Positions 1 to 12,711 of a stretch of 64,000 nucleotides of DNA are shown in pieces; position 1 is the first letter of the stretch; each line of letters starts with the position of its first letter. Location of the stretch: the NCBI RefSeq assembly GCF_910592395.1, contig NC_088324.1, positions 13,418,953 through 13,482,952 of the forward strand, given 5' to 3'. The position numbers and the translations under genes are program-made. The DNA is from Lineus longissimus (Eukaryota; Nemertea; Pilidiophora; Heteronemertea; Lineidae). The notes under the pieces were generated by a model. It ran no database searches. It worked only from the letters and a program-made list of their open reading frames with translations, and was not told where the DNA came from.

Positions 1-800
1 AGATAGAGACATGATCACAATCTATATTCCTCCTGCACTAGTGAGACAGACTGTCCCAATCCACCATGCTACATACAGGGTGTCGCAGAAAGGTATCTAT
101 GTATAAACCCTGGTAAACAAGGGGCCAATATGAAGACAGACATCGTCACAACCTGTCTCCCACGCACTATTTAGACATACCGCTGAATAAAATCTTCTTC
201 GCTGTACACAGGACGTCTCAGAAAAGGATCTATCAAGCCTTGATACCAATGCAAGGGTGCGAGATAGAGACATGATCACAACCTATTCCTCCCGCACCAG
301 TGAGACAGACTGTTCCAATCCGCCATGCTACACAGGGTGTCGCAGAAAGGGATCTATAAAACCTGGTAAACAAGGGGCCAATATGAAGACAGACATCGTC
401 ACAACCTATCTACCCCTCTCGCACCAGTTAGACATTCTGTTGCTATCTTCCATTCTAGGATGTCTCCGGGATTTAGAGCATCCAGGTCCATGCAACATTA
501 ACCTTGCCGGGTCATCCAGTTAGACATAGGCCTACTGTTGCAATAATCGTCTTTGCTGGGTACAGGATGGTCTTAGAAGGATAGTGTAGAGCCTCAAGAA
601 GACCTCGTCACAGCCTCGTGCAAGTAATAAAGACAGACTGTCGCAATCTTCCTTGATGTATACATGATGTCTCTGTCGTAAAAGATGTGTAGAAAATCAA
701 GTGCCAGGCATGAAGACATCGTCACAACCTAGGTTTGTCATCAGTTTGACAGACTGTTGCAGCCTTCCTTGTCCTATACAGGATTCTCAAAAATGGACAA
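1..800. repeat. Degenerate tandem repeat, period about 255-260 bp
   Basis: Imperfect copies of the same phrases recur: AGATAGAGACATGATCACAA at 1 and again at 262, and AAGACAGACATCGTCACAAC at 132 and again at 385. Further decayed copies follow to about 800. The short open frames here differ between copies and are not genes. A reversed relative of the same repeat occurs at 59380-59590. Confidence 0.75.
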
Positions 801-2527
801 GAGGAATGAGGGCCAGTCGCAAACAGTGTCTTCGGAACTACCAATCTTTACACTAGACAAAATAAACCCCTCTTGGCTATGCTAGTGTGTCGTCTACGGT
901 ATATAGGGTGGGGTAAGACAGACAGAAATATGTTGTGACCATATTATGTCTTCATGCCCTTTGTTGCCATAAAGACTTGTTTCTGAGACATTCTGTACTG
1001 TCTTGCCAACTCAACGACCCTGCCCTTACCCCATTTACGAGGAAATCTCATTTGAAATTTTAATATACGATAGAAATTGTTACTGACTGCATTATAAATT
1101 TCTTTGGTGTAGTGGATGATGATTCCAACTGAGACTTTTTAATTGTATGATACTTTGTGGAAGGTTAAGCTGCAAGATATTCATTCAAAGACAGAAGAAC
1201 AAACCACGGGAGAGATTCACTTGAACTTTATTAAAATCAAGAATTGCTCTAACATTAGGTGTCTCGGCAAGGAGGATACCGCGGTGACGTCATATCACGT
1301 GATCCCGACCCATATTAGTGATCGCTATGGCCAATCAGATTCAGTCTACTGACAGCACCAGCACTGAACACATCTTCACGTGTCACTGTCTGGTGCGCTC
1401 CTGTACACAAAAACACCAATAGACATGAAATATTGCAATACCTAGTATTGATTCTTCCTGTGTAGAATAAAATTTACAGAGCAGATTAACTTCCACGAAT
1501 AAAAAAGACGTTTGGCGTGGCCAAAGTGCGGAAATAATGGGAAATAATGTCTCCGCTAAAATACACTACGAAATACACTAGGCAATGCACTACGCGATAC
1601 ACGGTAGAGATGCAGTTGAGTTTGTTATTGTTTTGACTTAGAAGCCCGCCCATATCATAATATATTCATGTATTCATGAAGTATGAACTCATTTCTGTCC
1701 CATACAACTCTAAGAACAGTCAATTTCTCCTTAAATCATCACCGAAACCGCGATATCCGCAGGAAGATTTCGTTCTAGTGTCCGAAAATGCATGATCTTA
1801 CAGGGGCGCTAACTCGACAAATAGAGGGGATCTATGGGGATCTATGCGAGTTTTAGGTATTACAGGTCTCGAACTTGTAAAATCTGTAAACATGCCTCCA
1901 AATCCCATTATGATAATGAAGAGATTGCCCCATATCTGGGAGACTGTTTTGAAACCATCGCTAATTTTGGAAGATCGGTGCCGGCTATTTGGTTTAAAAA
2001 ACCCTATTTTTCCCCATCAAAACAGCACTTTTCATTATTCAAATGATAGCTTATTGTCTGAAGATTTATTTCATAGCAGAAAAGTACTAATAACTCTGAT
2101 TTGATGCGAAAAATCTAACTTTTTTGATGACTTGATTTTCCCTTGGCCGTGCATCGAGTTTGTTTACAATATGCAGCGCCATCTTGGAAAAGCCGTGACG
2201 TCACCGCGGTATCCTCCTTGGTGTCTCGGCTCATTGGCTAAGATTCAGTTTGGACATGGATTTGTCATCTCGGCTGCAATCTTGGCCTATCTGCATTGGC
2301 CTGGAGTCGACTGGGGGTAGATTTTACTTGGCAATGGAGCATTGTCACAGCCAAGCCATGTCCTTCCTTCCTTTTATTCATTACCGCAGAGGTGGATATT
2401 TTCCGGGTGGATTGGAATTGACCACCCTAAATCACAAAGAAGGTCGCCAATGGATTCTTCTTTCGTGTTATCTAACAATTGGCCAGAGGGACAAATAACA
2501 AAGAGAAAACATGTCTGTTGACAAACT
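800..2527. other. Intergenic, no supported gene
   Basis: Only short frames without recognisable domains are present. The stretch contains a 24-bp perfect inverted repeat (1269-1292 against 2196-2219). I see no coding gene. The 3' flank of the first glutamate receptor gene begins near 2528. Confidence 0.6.
1269..2219. repeat. 24-bp perfect inverted repeat bounding about 0.95 kb
   Basis: The left arm at 1269-1292 begins AAGGAGGATACC and the right arm at 2196-2219 is its exact reverse complement. Each arm contains the palindrome TGACGTCA. Next to each arm lies GGTGTCTCGGC, in the same orientation at both ends, so it is inverted relative to the arm. Confidence 0.7.
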
Positions 2528-2533
2528 TTTATT
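2528..2533 (-). terminator. Poly(A) signal of glutamate receptor gene A
   Basis: TTTATT on the plus strand gives AATAAA on the minus strand, about 60 bp past the stop codon of gene A. The spacing matches that in gene C. Confidence 0.55.
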
Positions 2534-2592
2534 GTGTTTCATTAAAATACATCAAAACTGGGTCGACTTGGTCATTGGACGCCATCACTGCT

Positions 2593-5500
2593 CTAGGCCT
2601 CAGCTACTTCTTGCAAGAGTTGCTCATCCTTTTTCTCTTCCTTCGGTGTGTCCAACTTCTGAAAACAGGAATATTCAAAAAAATAACAATTGGAATGAAT
2701 TCAGTGACAGGGCTACAATGGGTTCTGGAGAGCATCTGTGCAGGCCACTATGGTGAGGCACCAAATTAATTCTGTGGCCAAAAGCCTTCTTCTTTGGTCA
2801 GGGAAGAGACTCCATTTCAAACTTCTGTCCACATAAACAGGGTGTCTCAAAAGATGTCATGTTCAATGGACAAGGAAGTAAAGCTATCATTCTTATGACT
2901 AGCCCCATCAAGAACATGAGGAAATATACTCCAGAGTTTCTGGACCTGGCAATCTTCTACACGACGTTCAAAATGTTTGATTTCCTCACCTTTGCCTGTC
3001 TGCGTCTGTGAACAAGTATCTCCAACAGCATGACGATCATTGCGAGGAAGATTCCCACAAAGAAGATGATGAATACCCCACCAACGTTGCCCATGGAGAG
3101 AGAACTGGCTACATATAATTGCTCCTGGAAGAAAAGTTAAAACAATAAAATGGTTGGGAATGTTTGCCAGCTGCTCCCAAATTAAGTAGTAATTTTTGTC
3201 TTGCTTGGTGAGCGGCTCACTGAAAAACATGTCAGTTCAATCTCGTTCAGAGAGCAGACATCTATGTTTCTCTGAAAATATTTAACTGGAGGTTAGCGCC
3301 ACTGACTTGTCTAATTGTTACTTTTTTACATCATTGAGGGATTTGCCAAGGTTATACTTACACATTGTGATTGCTTATTATGTCTACATACTCACACAAC
3401 AACTGTAAAAAGGCATAATTGTTTTCAAATTAATTGACATACCCTGTCCATGTCATTGATAGATTCCCTCGGCTGAGAGACTTTCGTACATGGTTCGAAT
3501 TCATTCCACCATTTATTGAACAGCATCTGGAGGATTTGATCTTCTTGAAGCTGCAAGATGGCTGCGTTGACTGCATCTTTGTGCGGTGAGCCTTTCGGCA
3601 GGCCGAAACCATATCCAAAGCTGTTCAATAGACCACCAACTTGCATCGTATTGCAGGGTTTTTTCGTAGACTGAAAGAAGAATATTTGACATGACAATTG
3701 ACAGATCAGCTCAGGAAGATCAGTGGTACATGTATAGTGGTTAGAGCCCGAGGTCACCAGTTGTTAAACTCTTGGAAGGACCACAGCAGTTTTGGCTCGG
3801 TGACCTATTCCTACAATTATGCCTCAGGTGAATGAGAAGTGAAGCGCAGTTCCTTGTACCAAGTGCCAATGCCATGGCACCATGACACACAAGCCTCTAA
3901 GAATGTCACTTCCCTTAAAAATCTTTGGATTGGACTCAAAAGACCACATTCAAGTGTTTAGTAGCTTGAAATTGACTCCTCTCCCTGGGCCATGTGACAA
4001 ACACCTCCAGCCTGCCCCATGGAAAAAAGTATGAGTAAGAAACAAAGTGAAGGACATTGACATGACAACTTACCACATATTCCACATAAGGAGACTCTGC
4101 CAGAAGTGCATATCGACTCTTTCTTACCCTCTCAACTCCCTCAGACAATGTGGGCACCATCGTCATCATCCTTGCAGCTCGCTGATACACCTGTTTGATA
4201 AAAAGGACTTTATCTCATAATCAGTGGAGGTCCAGGAAATAATGGCAGGCTAGCACTAAAGGAATGAAAGTACTGGAAAATAGAAGCTGAGGAATGCATT
4301 ACAATTAGCCTCATAAGACAATGATTGCTTCCACAGTCGTCATTTTATCTCACTGATAGTTTTCAGGTGGAAAAACCGACCCAGTATGAACCCTAAGCAG
4401 ACACATAAGTCACTACTCCTCCTAGTGGATTCAGTTCACCATGAGGTCATTATTGAAGGAACAGGACAAAGGGAGTTCCACTTCCAAAGCCTACAAAACT
4501 ATAATTTTGAGGAATATCTCTACAATGAGAAAAGAACATACCTCAACTTTGCTTGTTCGAAAGAACTGGAACGTTGATCCACCATCCACAGTTCCAAACT
4601 GCACCTCGGTCTGTCTGACTAAATCATCAAATGATTTGAACTTACTGACACGCCCCGGATTGGTGGTGCCATAGATTCCACTCTTCATGATGCCACCCAC
4701 GTAGAAGGCAAACACGATCAGGCAGAACACCCACCAGGCAAAGAACAGAACCAATGCTGCTGCTGACTGGGGTCTTTTGGTGTATCCTGCAAGGAGAAGT
4801 CAAATTCTATACGTTTCACATTATGATAATAATAATATTTAGATTTATAAAGCACACTTTTTGACAGTGATTGCCCAACTCCACTTCAACATACTATAAC
4901 CTCAGCTCCATGCCGGTCACTTCACTGATAATGGCTTATCTACATTACCAAGTCTGGCAGGCTGACTCTATAGTTAATATTTTTGCCCAGGGGCCAAATT
5001 TCCCGTATCGATATCCAAGTGAGCCAACTCACCCTGTATGGTAAGTCCACCAAGGACCATCCAGAGACAAGCAAGGAAGCTAAACGGTAGCTCCTTTTCT
5101 CCCTCGGACTCAGTCTCCTTCTTCTTGTCTCCGTGTCTGCAGGCGTGTTTCTCATTGGGATCAAAGCGGTTGATGAGGTAAAAACAACCGATCACCTACA
5201 ACAGGAGAAGAATTAGGCTGGCCAAAGCAACAGGTAGTTTAAACCCACGGCTTTGACCAACGACCGTTCCAAGGAAAAAGGAACTTTCTATAGTTTACCA
5301 TGTTTGCAGCATGCAGAGGTTGAAGTAGTTATACTTACTACAAAGGCAGCCAGTATGATGCAAACCCAAACTACAGGCCCAAATGGCCTCAGGACAACGT
5401 CCAGAGAGTATGAATGAGATGACAGTTCAGATACGGCATCCCTTCTATTCATCATGATGGTGATCCCGGCATTCATAAATGGCTTTGTCATGTCGACCTT

Positions 5501-6803
5501 TGCCGCTCTCTGTGAGGTGATGGTAATCGGACCAACTGCCATATCAACCTCCTGCAATCAGAAAGACAACTTGAAGACAAGGTTTTTGTCACAGGCAAGT
5601 TGAGAATCTGGACATTCCCTCTCCACGAGCCATCTCTTTTGATTCTGATGCATTCCTCTTGATCGTCTCCTTTCAGAGTTCTTGCTCCTAAATTCTTGTT
5701 TCACCCATCACCATAATGTAATGATCGGGACAAGAAAAGAAGGAAGTTCTCCTTAAGGTTATATCAAGTACATTGTTAAGGTTATATCAAGTATATTGTT
5801 AAGGTTATATCAAGTATATTGTTAAGGTTATATTAAGTACATTGAAGAATCACTTACCAACAAAGATGAAAATCTCCTCGACATACCTTATTGACCAACT
5901 GAGTAATCATTCCACTGTAACTGTTATCCACTCTAACTTTCAGCGTGTACGCCATACCAATCTTCTTGCTGATCTCGTGAAGGATGTCTTTGATGAAACC
6001 TTCATAACGGTCATACCCCGAGGCCGCCGCGCCCTTCACCTCCATCAGGAACGGTGGCGACTGGAAGAGTTTGAATTCGATCATTCAAATCTGATGACAT
6101 TTACATTGAACTATATAGAAAATACATGAGAAAATGTGTTATACACTTGGCAGCCTTCACTAGAAGCAAGCTGTATTAGAAGAAACGGCCTACATGTAAT
6201 TTGAGGATTCATCAGGTGCAACTTTTTTCACCTAATGATATATGCCACTTTATTCATCAATCAAAACAAGGATGTGGACCTTCCTAGCAAGAGGCAGCGA
6301 GTTGTGAAGTCAGTCCTAAATAATACGAAAATAGAATTAGGTTGCCTAAATGAGGTTTTTTTAACTTACCAGTACAGAAGTGACAGTGAGATTAACCCCT
6401 TGTCTCTTAACACGCACTGGAAACAAAATGATACAGAGTCAGGTTTATGATGGGACATGAAGTTCCAAGGATATAGATCTAAACAAGTTTTGAAAATTTA
6501 TATCTTTTATGAGATCTGCTCTTCGAAAACATTCAATCTCTCTAGACATACTTCTCATAAGTTTGTTAAGTGAACGAAAAAATTCTGCTGCGACTGATTA
6601 TTTTGAAAATTTGCATCTGATGCTTTCTTTTGAAGACTGTGAAAGCGAAGGCTTTTGCTTCATTGATAGAATCGGGAAAATATACAAACCTCGGCAGAAC
6701 CCATCACTACAAGGTAAAACTTACCAAGAGCTTTATCAGAAGATATTTGCGCTAATCCTAGCTGGACTAATCCAAAGAGGAGGAGAATATACATGGAGGC
6801 CAT
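2593..6803 (-). CDS. Ionotropic glutamate receptor, amino-terminal-domain-less (gene A)
   Basis: Ligand-gated receptor subunit of the kainate/AMPA superfamily, expected in the plasma membrane. Coding exons in order: 6803-6725, 6416-6370, 6060-5887, 5551-5339, 5195-5033, 4786-4542, 4190-4074, 3670-3443, 3124-2990, 2658-2593; 488 residues, closing in frame. Exon 1 encodes a signal peptide (MASMYILLLFGL...). S1 starts at once with PPFLMEV and YEGFIKDIL, so the roughly 400-residue amino-terminal domain is absent. Glutamate contacts remain: ITITSQR (Arg), GGST and LLAES (Glu). M1 holds VWVCIILAAF and INRFDP, the pore loop LWMVLGGLTIQG, M3 WWVFCLIVFAFYVGGI, and M4 lies in exon 9. The canonical SYTANLAAF is missing. 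The start at 6803 matches the paralogues; an in-frame ATG at 6815 is unique to this copy. The terminal exon 2593-2658 (ending EVAEA) was preferred over a possible alternative at 2847-2945. Confidence 0.88.
4825..4860 (-). mobile_element. SINE 3' tail fragment
   Basis: Read on the minus strand this is a CTTTATAAA-like segment followed by ATTATTATTAT, resembling the tail of the fuller SINE at 19883-20135. It lies in the intron between exons 5 and 6 of gene A. Only the tail is recognisable. Confidence 0.35.
5754..5844. repeat. Short tandem repeat, unit about 23 bp, 4 copies
   Basis: Four near-identical copies of AAGGTTATATCAAGTAYATT(GTT) lie in the intron between exons 3 and 4 of gene A. Confidence 0.85.
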
Positions 6804-7606
6804 GTTCACCTCCATACAGACTCCGCCACACTTCAGAACAGTTCTTGAAAATGATCGCTTTATGGCCCATCGCTGGCCACTTATACTACTTTACTGGTAG
6901 TCAGACACAATCATAATTAGGCAGCAATTTTCCAGGCCAAATGTTTATCATTAGATGCATTACTACCAGCTGAGCTCACATATCTATATGCCCATTGTGA
7001 GTGTTAACCTGTACTGGCCTCGCATCTCCAAATTCCAAATAGGGACTAATATGCCATGGCATAAGACAAACTGACTCGCGGGTATAGCTCAAGAGTGACT
7101 TTGGGAGAGAGTGTCATCAGAACTGAGACGCCAAGGTTTAGCAGTCCCTCAACCAGTAAAAAAAAATTTCTTGCCTATCATATCCGCTTGATTGGAAATC
7201 CCAAACGAGAGCATTGCCCCAGCTAAATCTAGCTCAGTGGCAATTGATAATAAATGAAAGCATCAAAAGACTGCAATTAGGAAGTAAATTAGGTTATGAT
7301 TACTGGTAGTTCAATTAGAAACTCTTTAAAGGGACATCTTGGCCGTGGGATTTAGGTGGCTAGGAGGATGATATCCCTGCTAGCCACCATGCACAACAAC
7401 ATGTAGACCTCTAATGAATTACTCTATTTGTGTTTCAGGGCTGTTATGCAAATGACCAAAAACGTATTACGGTACCCATAAATTTGTTTTTAATTTGGTT
7501 TTTGTCATGACAAAAACAACTGGTTGATAAAAAGTAATCAGCCAACAGGCAAATGTCAAGGTCACACTGGCCAGATATCTTGGTCAAAGTCTCATGAGCC
7601 AGACAT
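6804..7606. other. Intergenic region between receptor genes A and B
   Basis: About 0.8 kb. It should hold the promoter of gene A; a TATAAG lies on the minus strand at 6880-6885, about 77 bp upstream of the start codon. It also holds the 3' end of gene B. No AATAAA was found close to the stop of B; a TTTAAT (ATTAAA on the minus strand) near 7487 is a weak candidate. No separate gene is visible. Confidence 0.5.
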
Positions 7607-10600
7607 CTAGGTCAAGGTCACTTCTTCCTGATTCGGGTCATCCTCCTCAGCATTTGACTGGTCAGGCTGAAAAATGGAAGTGGTTACTTTCAAAGGGAAA
7701 ATATAGAAAAGGTTAATAGCAAAATCCGGCCTTTGACTGTGGCTATTATCACCAGTTGATTGACCAATTTTGTAAAGAATTTTGCCTAAAAATAACTCTG
7801 ATTAGAATAAAGAAAAACAATTCTGAATGATATGATGACATGCCTGTCAGCAAATCAACATGTTTGCATCAGTATCGGCAGAGGTCTGTGGAGCAGCCAC
7901 CTCAATATCCAACAATAACAAGGCCAACAGAACTCCGTGACGGAGACTGAAATAATACCAAAGTCACCAAAGACTTCATACCTTTGCTTCACGCTTTTTG
8001 TCCCAGAATATCTCTATCAACATGATGAACATCGCGATGAGGAGGCCCACAAAGAAAATGATGAAAATCCCACCAATACTGCCCATGGATTGAGGCTTCG
8101 CTGGAGGCATCTGGAAGAAATATTTTCATGGATTCGAATCATTGAATCATCACACTGTGTACAGACTAGCATAGAGATCGATACCATCTAAACTTCACCA
8201 AGAATAGGACAGCTTGGTGCCCTATGGTTAACAGTGAACAAAACGTTTGTCTAAATCGCCACACAATTTGATGATGAATTCACCTACCATTTCTACATCT
8301 GAGTAGGACTTGCTTTCTTCCTCTTCCTCCTCAGCGAGCCTACACAGCGAATGCCACCATTTCCTCTTCAACATATCAAGACTTTGGTCTTCTCGAAGCC
8401 TCAAGATTGCCATATTGATTTCATTCCTGAGGGGGGAACCTTTCTGGAGACCAAAACCATATCGGACACTATTCATTAGGTCACCAACTTGCATCACATC
8501 ACAGGGGCGTTGACCAGCCTGAAAAAAGGTGCGGAGTCTTATGAAGAGTGTGATGCTGCAATGAGGGACCAACAGAACTTGGTCAGGACATTATGGTGAG
8601 TCTTCACCAGTATTTGACCTACATAACATGTTTTTGTGTATTACTGCATTGACCTACACAATCAATGAATATCAAACAAAGGCCAGCAATTTTAATCGCA
8701 GGTTGCAGTGACAAAATCTCTTGTTTGCACAGTACTTTAACAACAATGTCTGTTCAAGTATACATCTTTTGGATGACAGTATTAGAATACACCTACCACA
8801 TACTCCGCATACTTTGACTCGGTAAGCAGAGCATATTTTTCTTTTCGCACTCTTTCCAGGCCCTCGGTGAGCGAGGACACCATCGTTAAAGGGTAGGACT
8901 GCATCCACTTGCCAGCACGATGATAGATCTGCAAGCAAATACAACATGAGGTGTGAAACTGAAATGGGTTTCGTACCCCTGGCAGCTAGAATGAGTTCCT
9001 CCATTATTCAGTAGGAGGCTCTCTTAGTCCTTCCACTTCAAACTGTCTGAGTACCTTGTCTTATAGGAAAGAGTACCATCAGAAGAAAATAAAACTCCAA
9101 TTCAAGCTAACAACATACCTGAACCCTACTCGTCTTGAAGAATTCTTGAGTCGATCCACCTTTCATCGCTCCAAACTTGATCTTGTGTTGTTCCATGAGG
9201 TCATCAAACGATGTGACCTTTGGGATCTTGACTGGGGCAGACTCATAGATGCCACTCCTCATGATGCCACTGACGTAGAAGGCAAAGATGACCAGGCAGA
9301 AGATCCACCAGACAAAGAAGAGAACCAATGCGGCCGCTGACTGTGGTCTTTTGGTATAACCTGCAAGGGGAATAATACCGATTGGAACCAATTTCTCACA
9401 CCCAAGGGCATCTACAATGTTTTTAGACTGACTGAACTGAAATCAGGAATACACTTAGACTTGAAATTGATACATCGCTGCCTTCTCATGATGATCAATG
9501 ACATTGCGGCTATGGACAAGCTAAGCTAGGCTTGATGTCACACATACATGCTTGTACATGCTAAGACACACAGAAGAAGACACATTACCATCTACCAAGG
9601 AAGCATAATACAAAGCAATCATTCTTGATTCCAAGTATACCCACCCTGGAGTGTAAGGCCGCCAATGACCATCCAAGTACAAGCCACGAACCCAAAGGAA
9701 AGCTTTTTCTCCCCACCATCCTCACTCTTTTGGTCTCCGTGTTCACTGACTCCTCGCTTCACTGACTCCACTGGTTCCTCATATGGGTCAAACAGGTTGA
9801 TGATGAAGAAACACCAGGTCACCTTATAATTGAAACAAGGAAGATATCAATGATTGTGTGGATAGATGTTGGTTACAATAACTGAAGATGCTACCGTGCA
9901 TTCTATCATTATACTGAGTGTTCTATCATTTGTCTGTGTGTTCTATCATTTGTCTGTGTGTTCTATCATTTGTCTGTGTGTTCTATCATTTGTCTGTGTG
10001 TTCTATCATTTGTATGTGTGTTCTATCATTTGTCTGTGTGTTCTATCATTTGTCTGTGTGTTCTATAATGCTACTCTGTGTCATGTCATTTTACTGAGGT
10101 GTGCGTGGCAGTTGAGACTTTTTCGGAATAGAGTTAAATTCGCTGCTGTTGTCTCATCAAGACTGCATTGGAAGAGGGTCTATTTACAGGCGCAAATGCC
10201 TGCACCAAAGATAAACTTACTGCACTTGCAGCCAAAATGATGCAGACCCAGACACCAGCTTTGAAAGGCTTCATCATAACAGAAGTATCCACCGGAAGGG
10301 CTGATTCAACGATTGCATCTGATTTCTTCATCAGTATTGTGATGCCCGAATGCATGAATGGCTTAGTCATGTCAATTTTCTGTTCTCTCTCTGAAGTGAT
10401 GGTCAATGCACCTGCAGCCATGTCCGTTTTCTGGAAGTAAATCAATTACGCATTCTCAAAAATGTTCCCTGCAGGCCATTTCACAATCCTGATAAAAGCT
10501 AATAGCTTTGTTGCATAGATAAGCCCAGTTGTTCTTCAGAACTTTTAGTACAGGTACCTAACTTCTCAGAGTGAATATAAGTCACATGAAAGCTCTACCC

Positions 10601-12133
10601 TTTCAAGTGAAGAAAAACTATTCCCAGCTCTTCTTGGCCGCAGAGGAAAGCACATGAATTACCCTATTGACCAAAGCTTGTACCATTCCACCATAGCTCT
10701 GATCATCTCTAACATCCAATGCGTACATCAGACCAGTCTTCTCCCTAATTCCATCTAAGACATCTTTGATGAATCCCTCATAGCGGTCATTTCCTGTCAG
10801 TGTTTGCGTTACCTCATCTTTGATCTCCATAAGAAAAGGTTTTTCCTGAAAAATATCATCAAAACGTGTTCTTCTGAAGCTGCTGCTGCTGGCTTTAGTT
10901 CAACTTGACAATGTGCATTATTGTTAGAGTCCCCAGGCAATAAACTACTGCCCAAGTTGCATTGTCACAGATCTTTTTGACTGCCACCCACTGTTGTGCT
11001 AAAATCTCAGTGGGCACTTATAATGGCGTCGCGAAGTGAGGAAACCTAGATAGCTAACAACAGAACTGTGGCTGGCAGTCCAAAGATCTGTGATTTCAAT
11101 CCCAGGGCAGGAAACTTTTTTCTGTACTTAATAAACACAAAAGACTCTTTTTTTTATTGAACCACCAACTACTGCTGACACCTATTACTGTCCTTCATTA
11201 TACCTGGTGTCTCCATACCAACAGCATGTGTTACCGATTACTCTGTCAAAGGCAAAAAACACTCCTTCTACAATATTTAAAAAAGTTATGTGGGGTGCGC
11301 TGCAGCATAAATGAAACAAGACTACCAGTCGGAATAATAAAATACAAATGGGAATGAACATGTACCATAAATTAATATGATCATCAATAATCTATCATCA
11401 ACTAATTGGCGAGCTGTCACTTCCATTAATTGCCATGTTTAGTGTCTTTCAGTCTAGCTAATTATCTCCAGGGCCATTTCTATTCTCTATTTTCACAGCC
11501 CAATGGTATTGAATGCAAATGCAAAGCCACCCATGTCAACTCTCCCAGGCAAGAATACATGCCAGTTGGCCTTGAAATCACGCATCAAAAGGATTTTCAT
11601 TCAAGGTCTTGAAGGTCACGCAACAGTTACATAATTGGGTTCAAAAGGACTGCGCAACGATAATGGAATTCTTGACTTACCAGGACCGCTGTGACGCTAA
11701 GAGTACGCTTGCTCCCAGCTCGTCTTACTCTTTCTGAAAACATGATTTTGAGAGGTAAGACTAGGAACGTTAAACAAATAAACAACACTGTGAAGACTTA
11801 ACAAGACTCAACAGGCCATATCTATACCCTTACAAAACAAACGAGGCAACCAAGTTTTATTTATATTGATCAAACACTTTTGAAAATGTCATCTAAATCC
11901 AACCAACAAAGGGTCTAAGGCAGATCTCCATCTTCTTAATAATCCACTACATCCAGCAAATTGGTTAACTGAATCTACCAAGATTGTTTAAAGCAAAACT
12001 TCTGAATTCACAACAAGTTAGCAGTTCTTAGTCATAAGTCAAGTTAAAACTCACCAAATTCTTCCTCTGCTGAAACATACACTAATCCAAGTTGGAGGAA
12101 TACAAAGAACAGAAGCACATGCCGAGAGCCCAT
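7607..12133 (-). CDS. Ionotropic glutamate receptor, amino-terminal-domain-less (gene B)
   Basis: Paralogue of gene A with the same ten-exon plan and intron phases: 12133-12055, 11733-11681, 10845-10663, 10430-10221, 9822-9645, 9360-9119, 8928-8797, 8518-8288, 8110-7982, 7666-7607; 498 residues. A signal peptide (MGSRHVLLFFVFLQLGL) leads directly into S1 (EKPFLMEIK, RYEGFIKDVLDGI). Contacts expected for glutamate: LTITSER (Arg), GGSTQEFF, LLTES (Glu). M1: VWVCIILAASAV and NLFDPYEE. Pore loop: TWMVIGGLTLQG, with Leu at the Q/R position. M3: WWIFCLVIFAFYVSGI, without SYTANLAAF. M4: GGIFIIFFVGLLIAMFIM. The exon before M4 carries an acidic stretch (EEEEEE). The tail ends VTLT. Residues just before the start codon in the 5' UTR are similar in all three genes, which supports the start. 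Confidence 0.9.
9900..10075. repeat. 20-bp minisatellite in gene B
   Basis: About eight to nine head-to-tail copies of TGTGTTCTATCATTTGTCTG, nearly perfect, lie in the intron between exons 4 and 5 of gene B. The repeat makes a spurious open frame, rejected as a gene. Confidence 0.95.
10965..11093. mobile_element. Small inverted-repeat (MITE-like) element
   Basis: The ends are TCACAGATCTTTTTGACTGCC and the reverse complement of TCACAGATCTTTGGACTGCC, enclosing about 90 bp. It lies in the intron between exons 2 and 3 of gene B. No coding capacity. No clear target-site duplication was identified. Confidence 0.6.
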
Positions 12134-12643
12134 CTTTGCCTCGATTCCGACTCCGCCACACCAGACAACAGAACTCAGAACAGTATTTCAGGTACTTGGG
12201 TATGCTATATCATTTAGGGGCATCAATGTTCTCACAGACAAGCTTAATTGACAACATTTTATCCAACAGCATTCCAAGTAATATAGGCAAGACATTTTGA
12301 TGTCATGTTTCCAGACGCACTCACACTATTGTTCAATGAAATATATTTTTTAATTTTATGGCTCAATGCTATAAGAAGAGGCTCGCTACCTTGTCCAGGG
12401 ACACCAAGCAACTCCAAAAGTTAAAAATCTAACTTTGTAATTACGAAAGCAGCCTCCCAAATTGTTTCATTCATTTGGCCTAACTGGCCTCGATGCTATG
12501 CTAACCATCCCAAATAGCCATTGTGACAGATGATGTACAGATGCAGTAGCACAGTTCCAATACAGTACATGTGCATGTATATTCAACAGGTGTCTGTCTT
12601 CGGAACAGAAATGAAAGAAAAGAGACTTTTTTCAAAGATGAAT
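12134..12643. other. Intergenic region between receptor genes B and C
   Basis: About 0.5 kb holding the upstream flank of gene B and ending at the poly(A) signal of gene C. The sequence just before the B start codon (reading GGCGGAGTCGGAAT on the minus strand) is nearly the same in gene C (GGCAGAGTCGGAAT), so this leader has been conserved since duplication. No other gene is seen. Confidence 0.5.
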
Positions 12644-12649
12644 TTTATT
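12644..12649 (-). terminator. Poly(A) signal of glutamate receptor gene C
   Basis: TTTATT on the plus strand (AATAAA on the minus) lies about 63 bp past the gene C stop codon. Confidence 0.6.
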
Positions 12650-12711
12650 GTTCCGCACGCCTACATCAAATTTAGATTATACAGACAAAATCAACCGGCA
12701 TCTTCAGCCAT

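Noticed and set aside
5842-6129. 95-codon plus-strand frame across receptor A
   Set aside because: It is the shadow of exon 3 of gene A, whose minus-strand translation matches the S1 domain and splice sites.
7550-7625. Repeated TCAAGGTCA motifs resembling nuclear receptor sites
   Set aside because: One copy is the coding sequence for the VTLT terminus of receptor B; the others are too few to claim regulation.
9866-10240. 124-codon plus-strand frame with repeated Ser/Ile/Cys/Val words
   Set aside because: It is a translation of the 20-bp minisatellite and part of receptor B exon 4 in antisense.
10965-11093. Possible structured RNA
   Set aside because: Inverted ends around a random centre in an intron fit a MITE better; no compensatory evidence is available.
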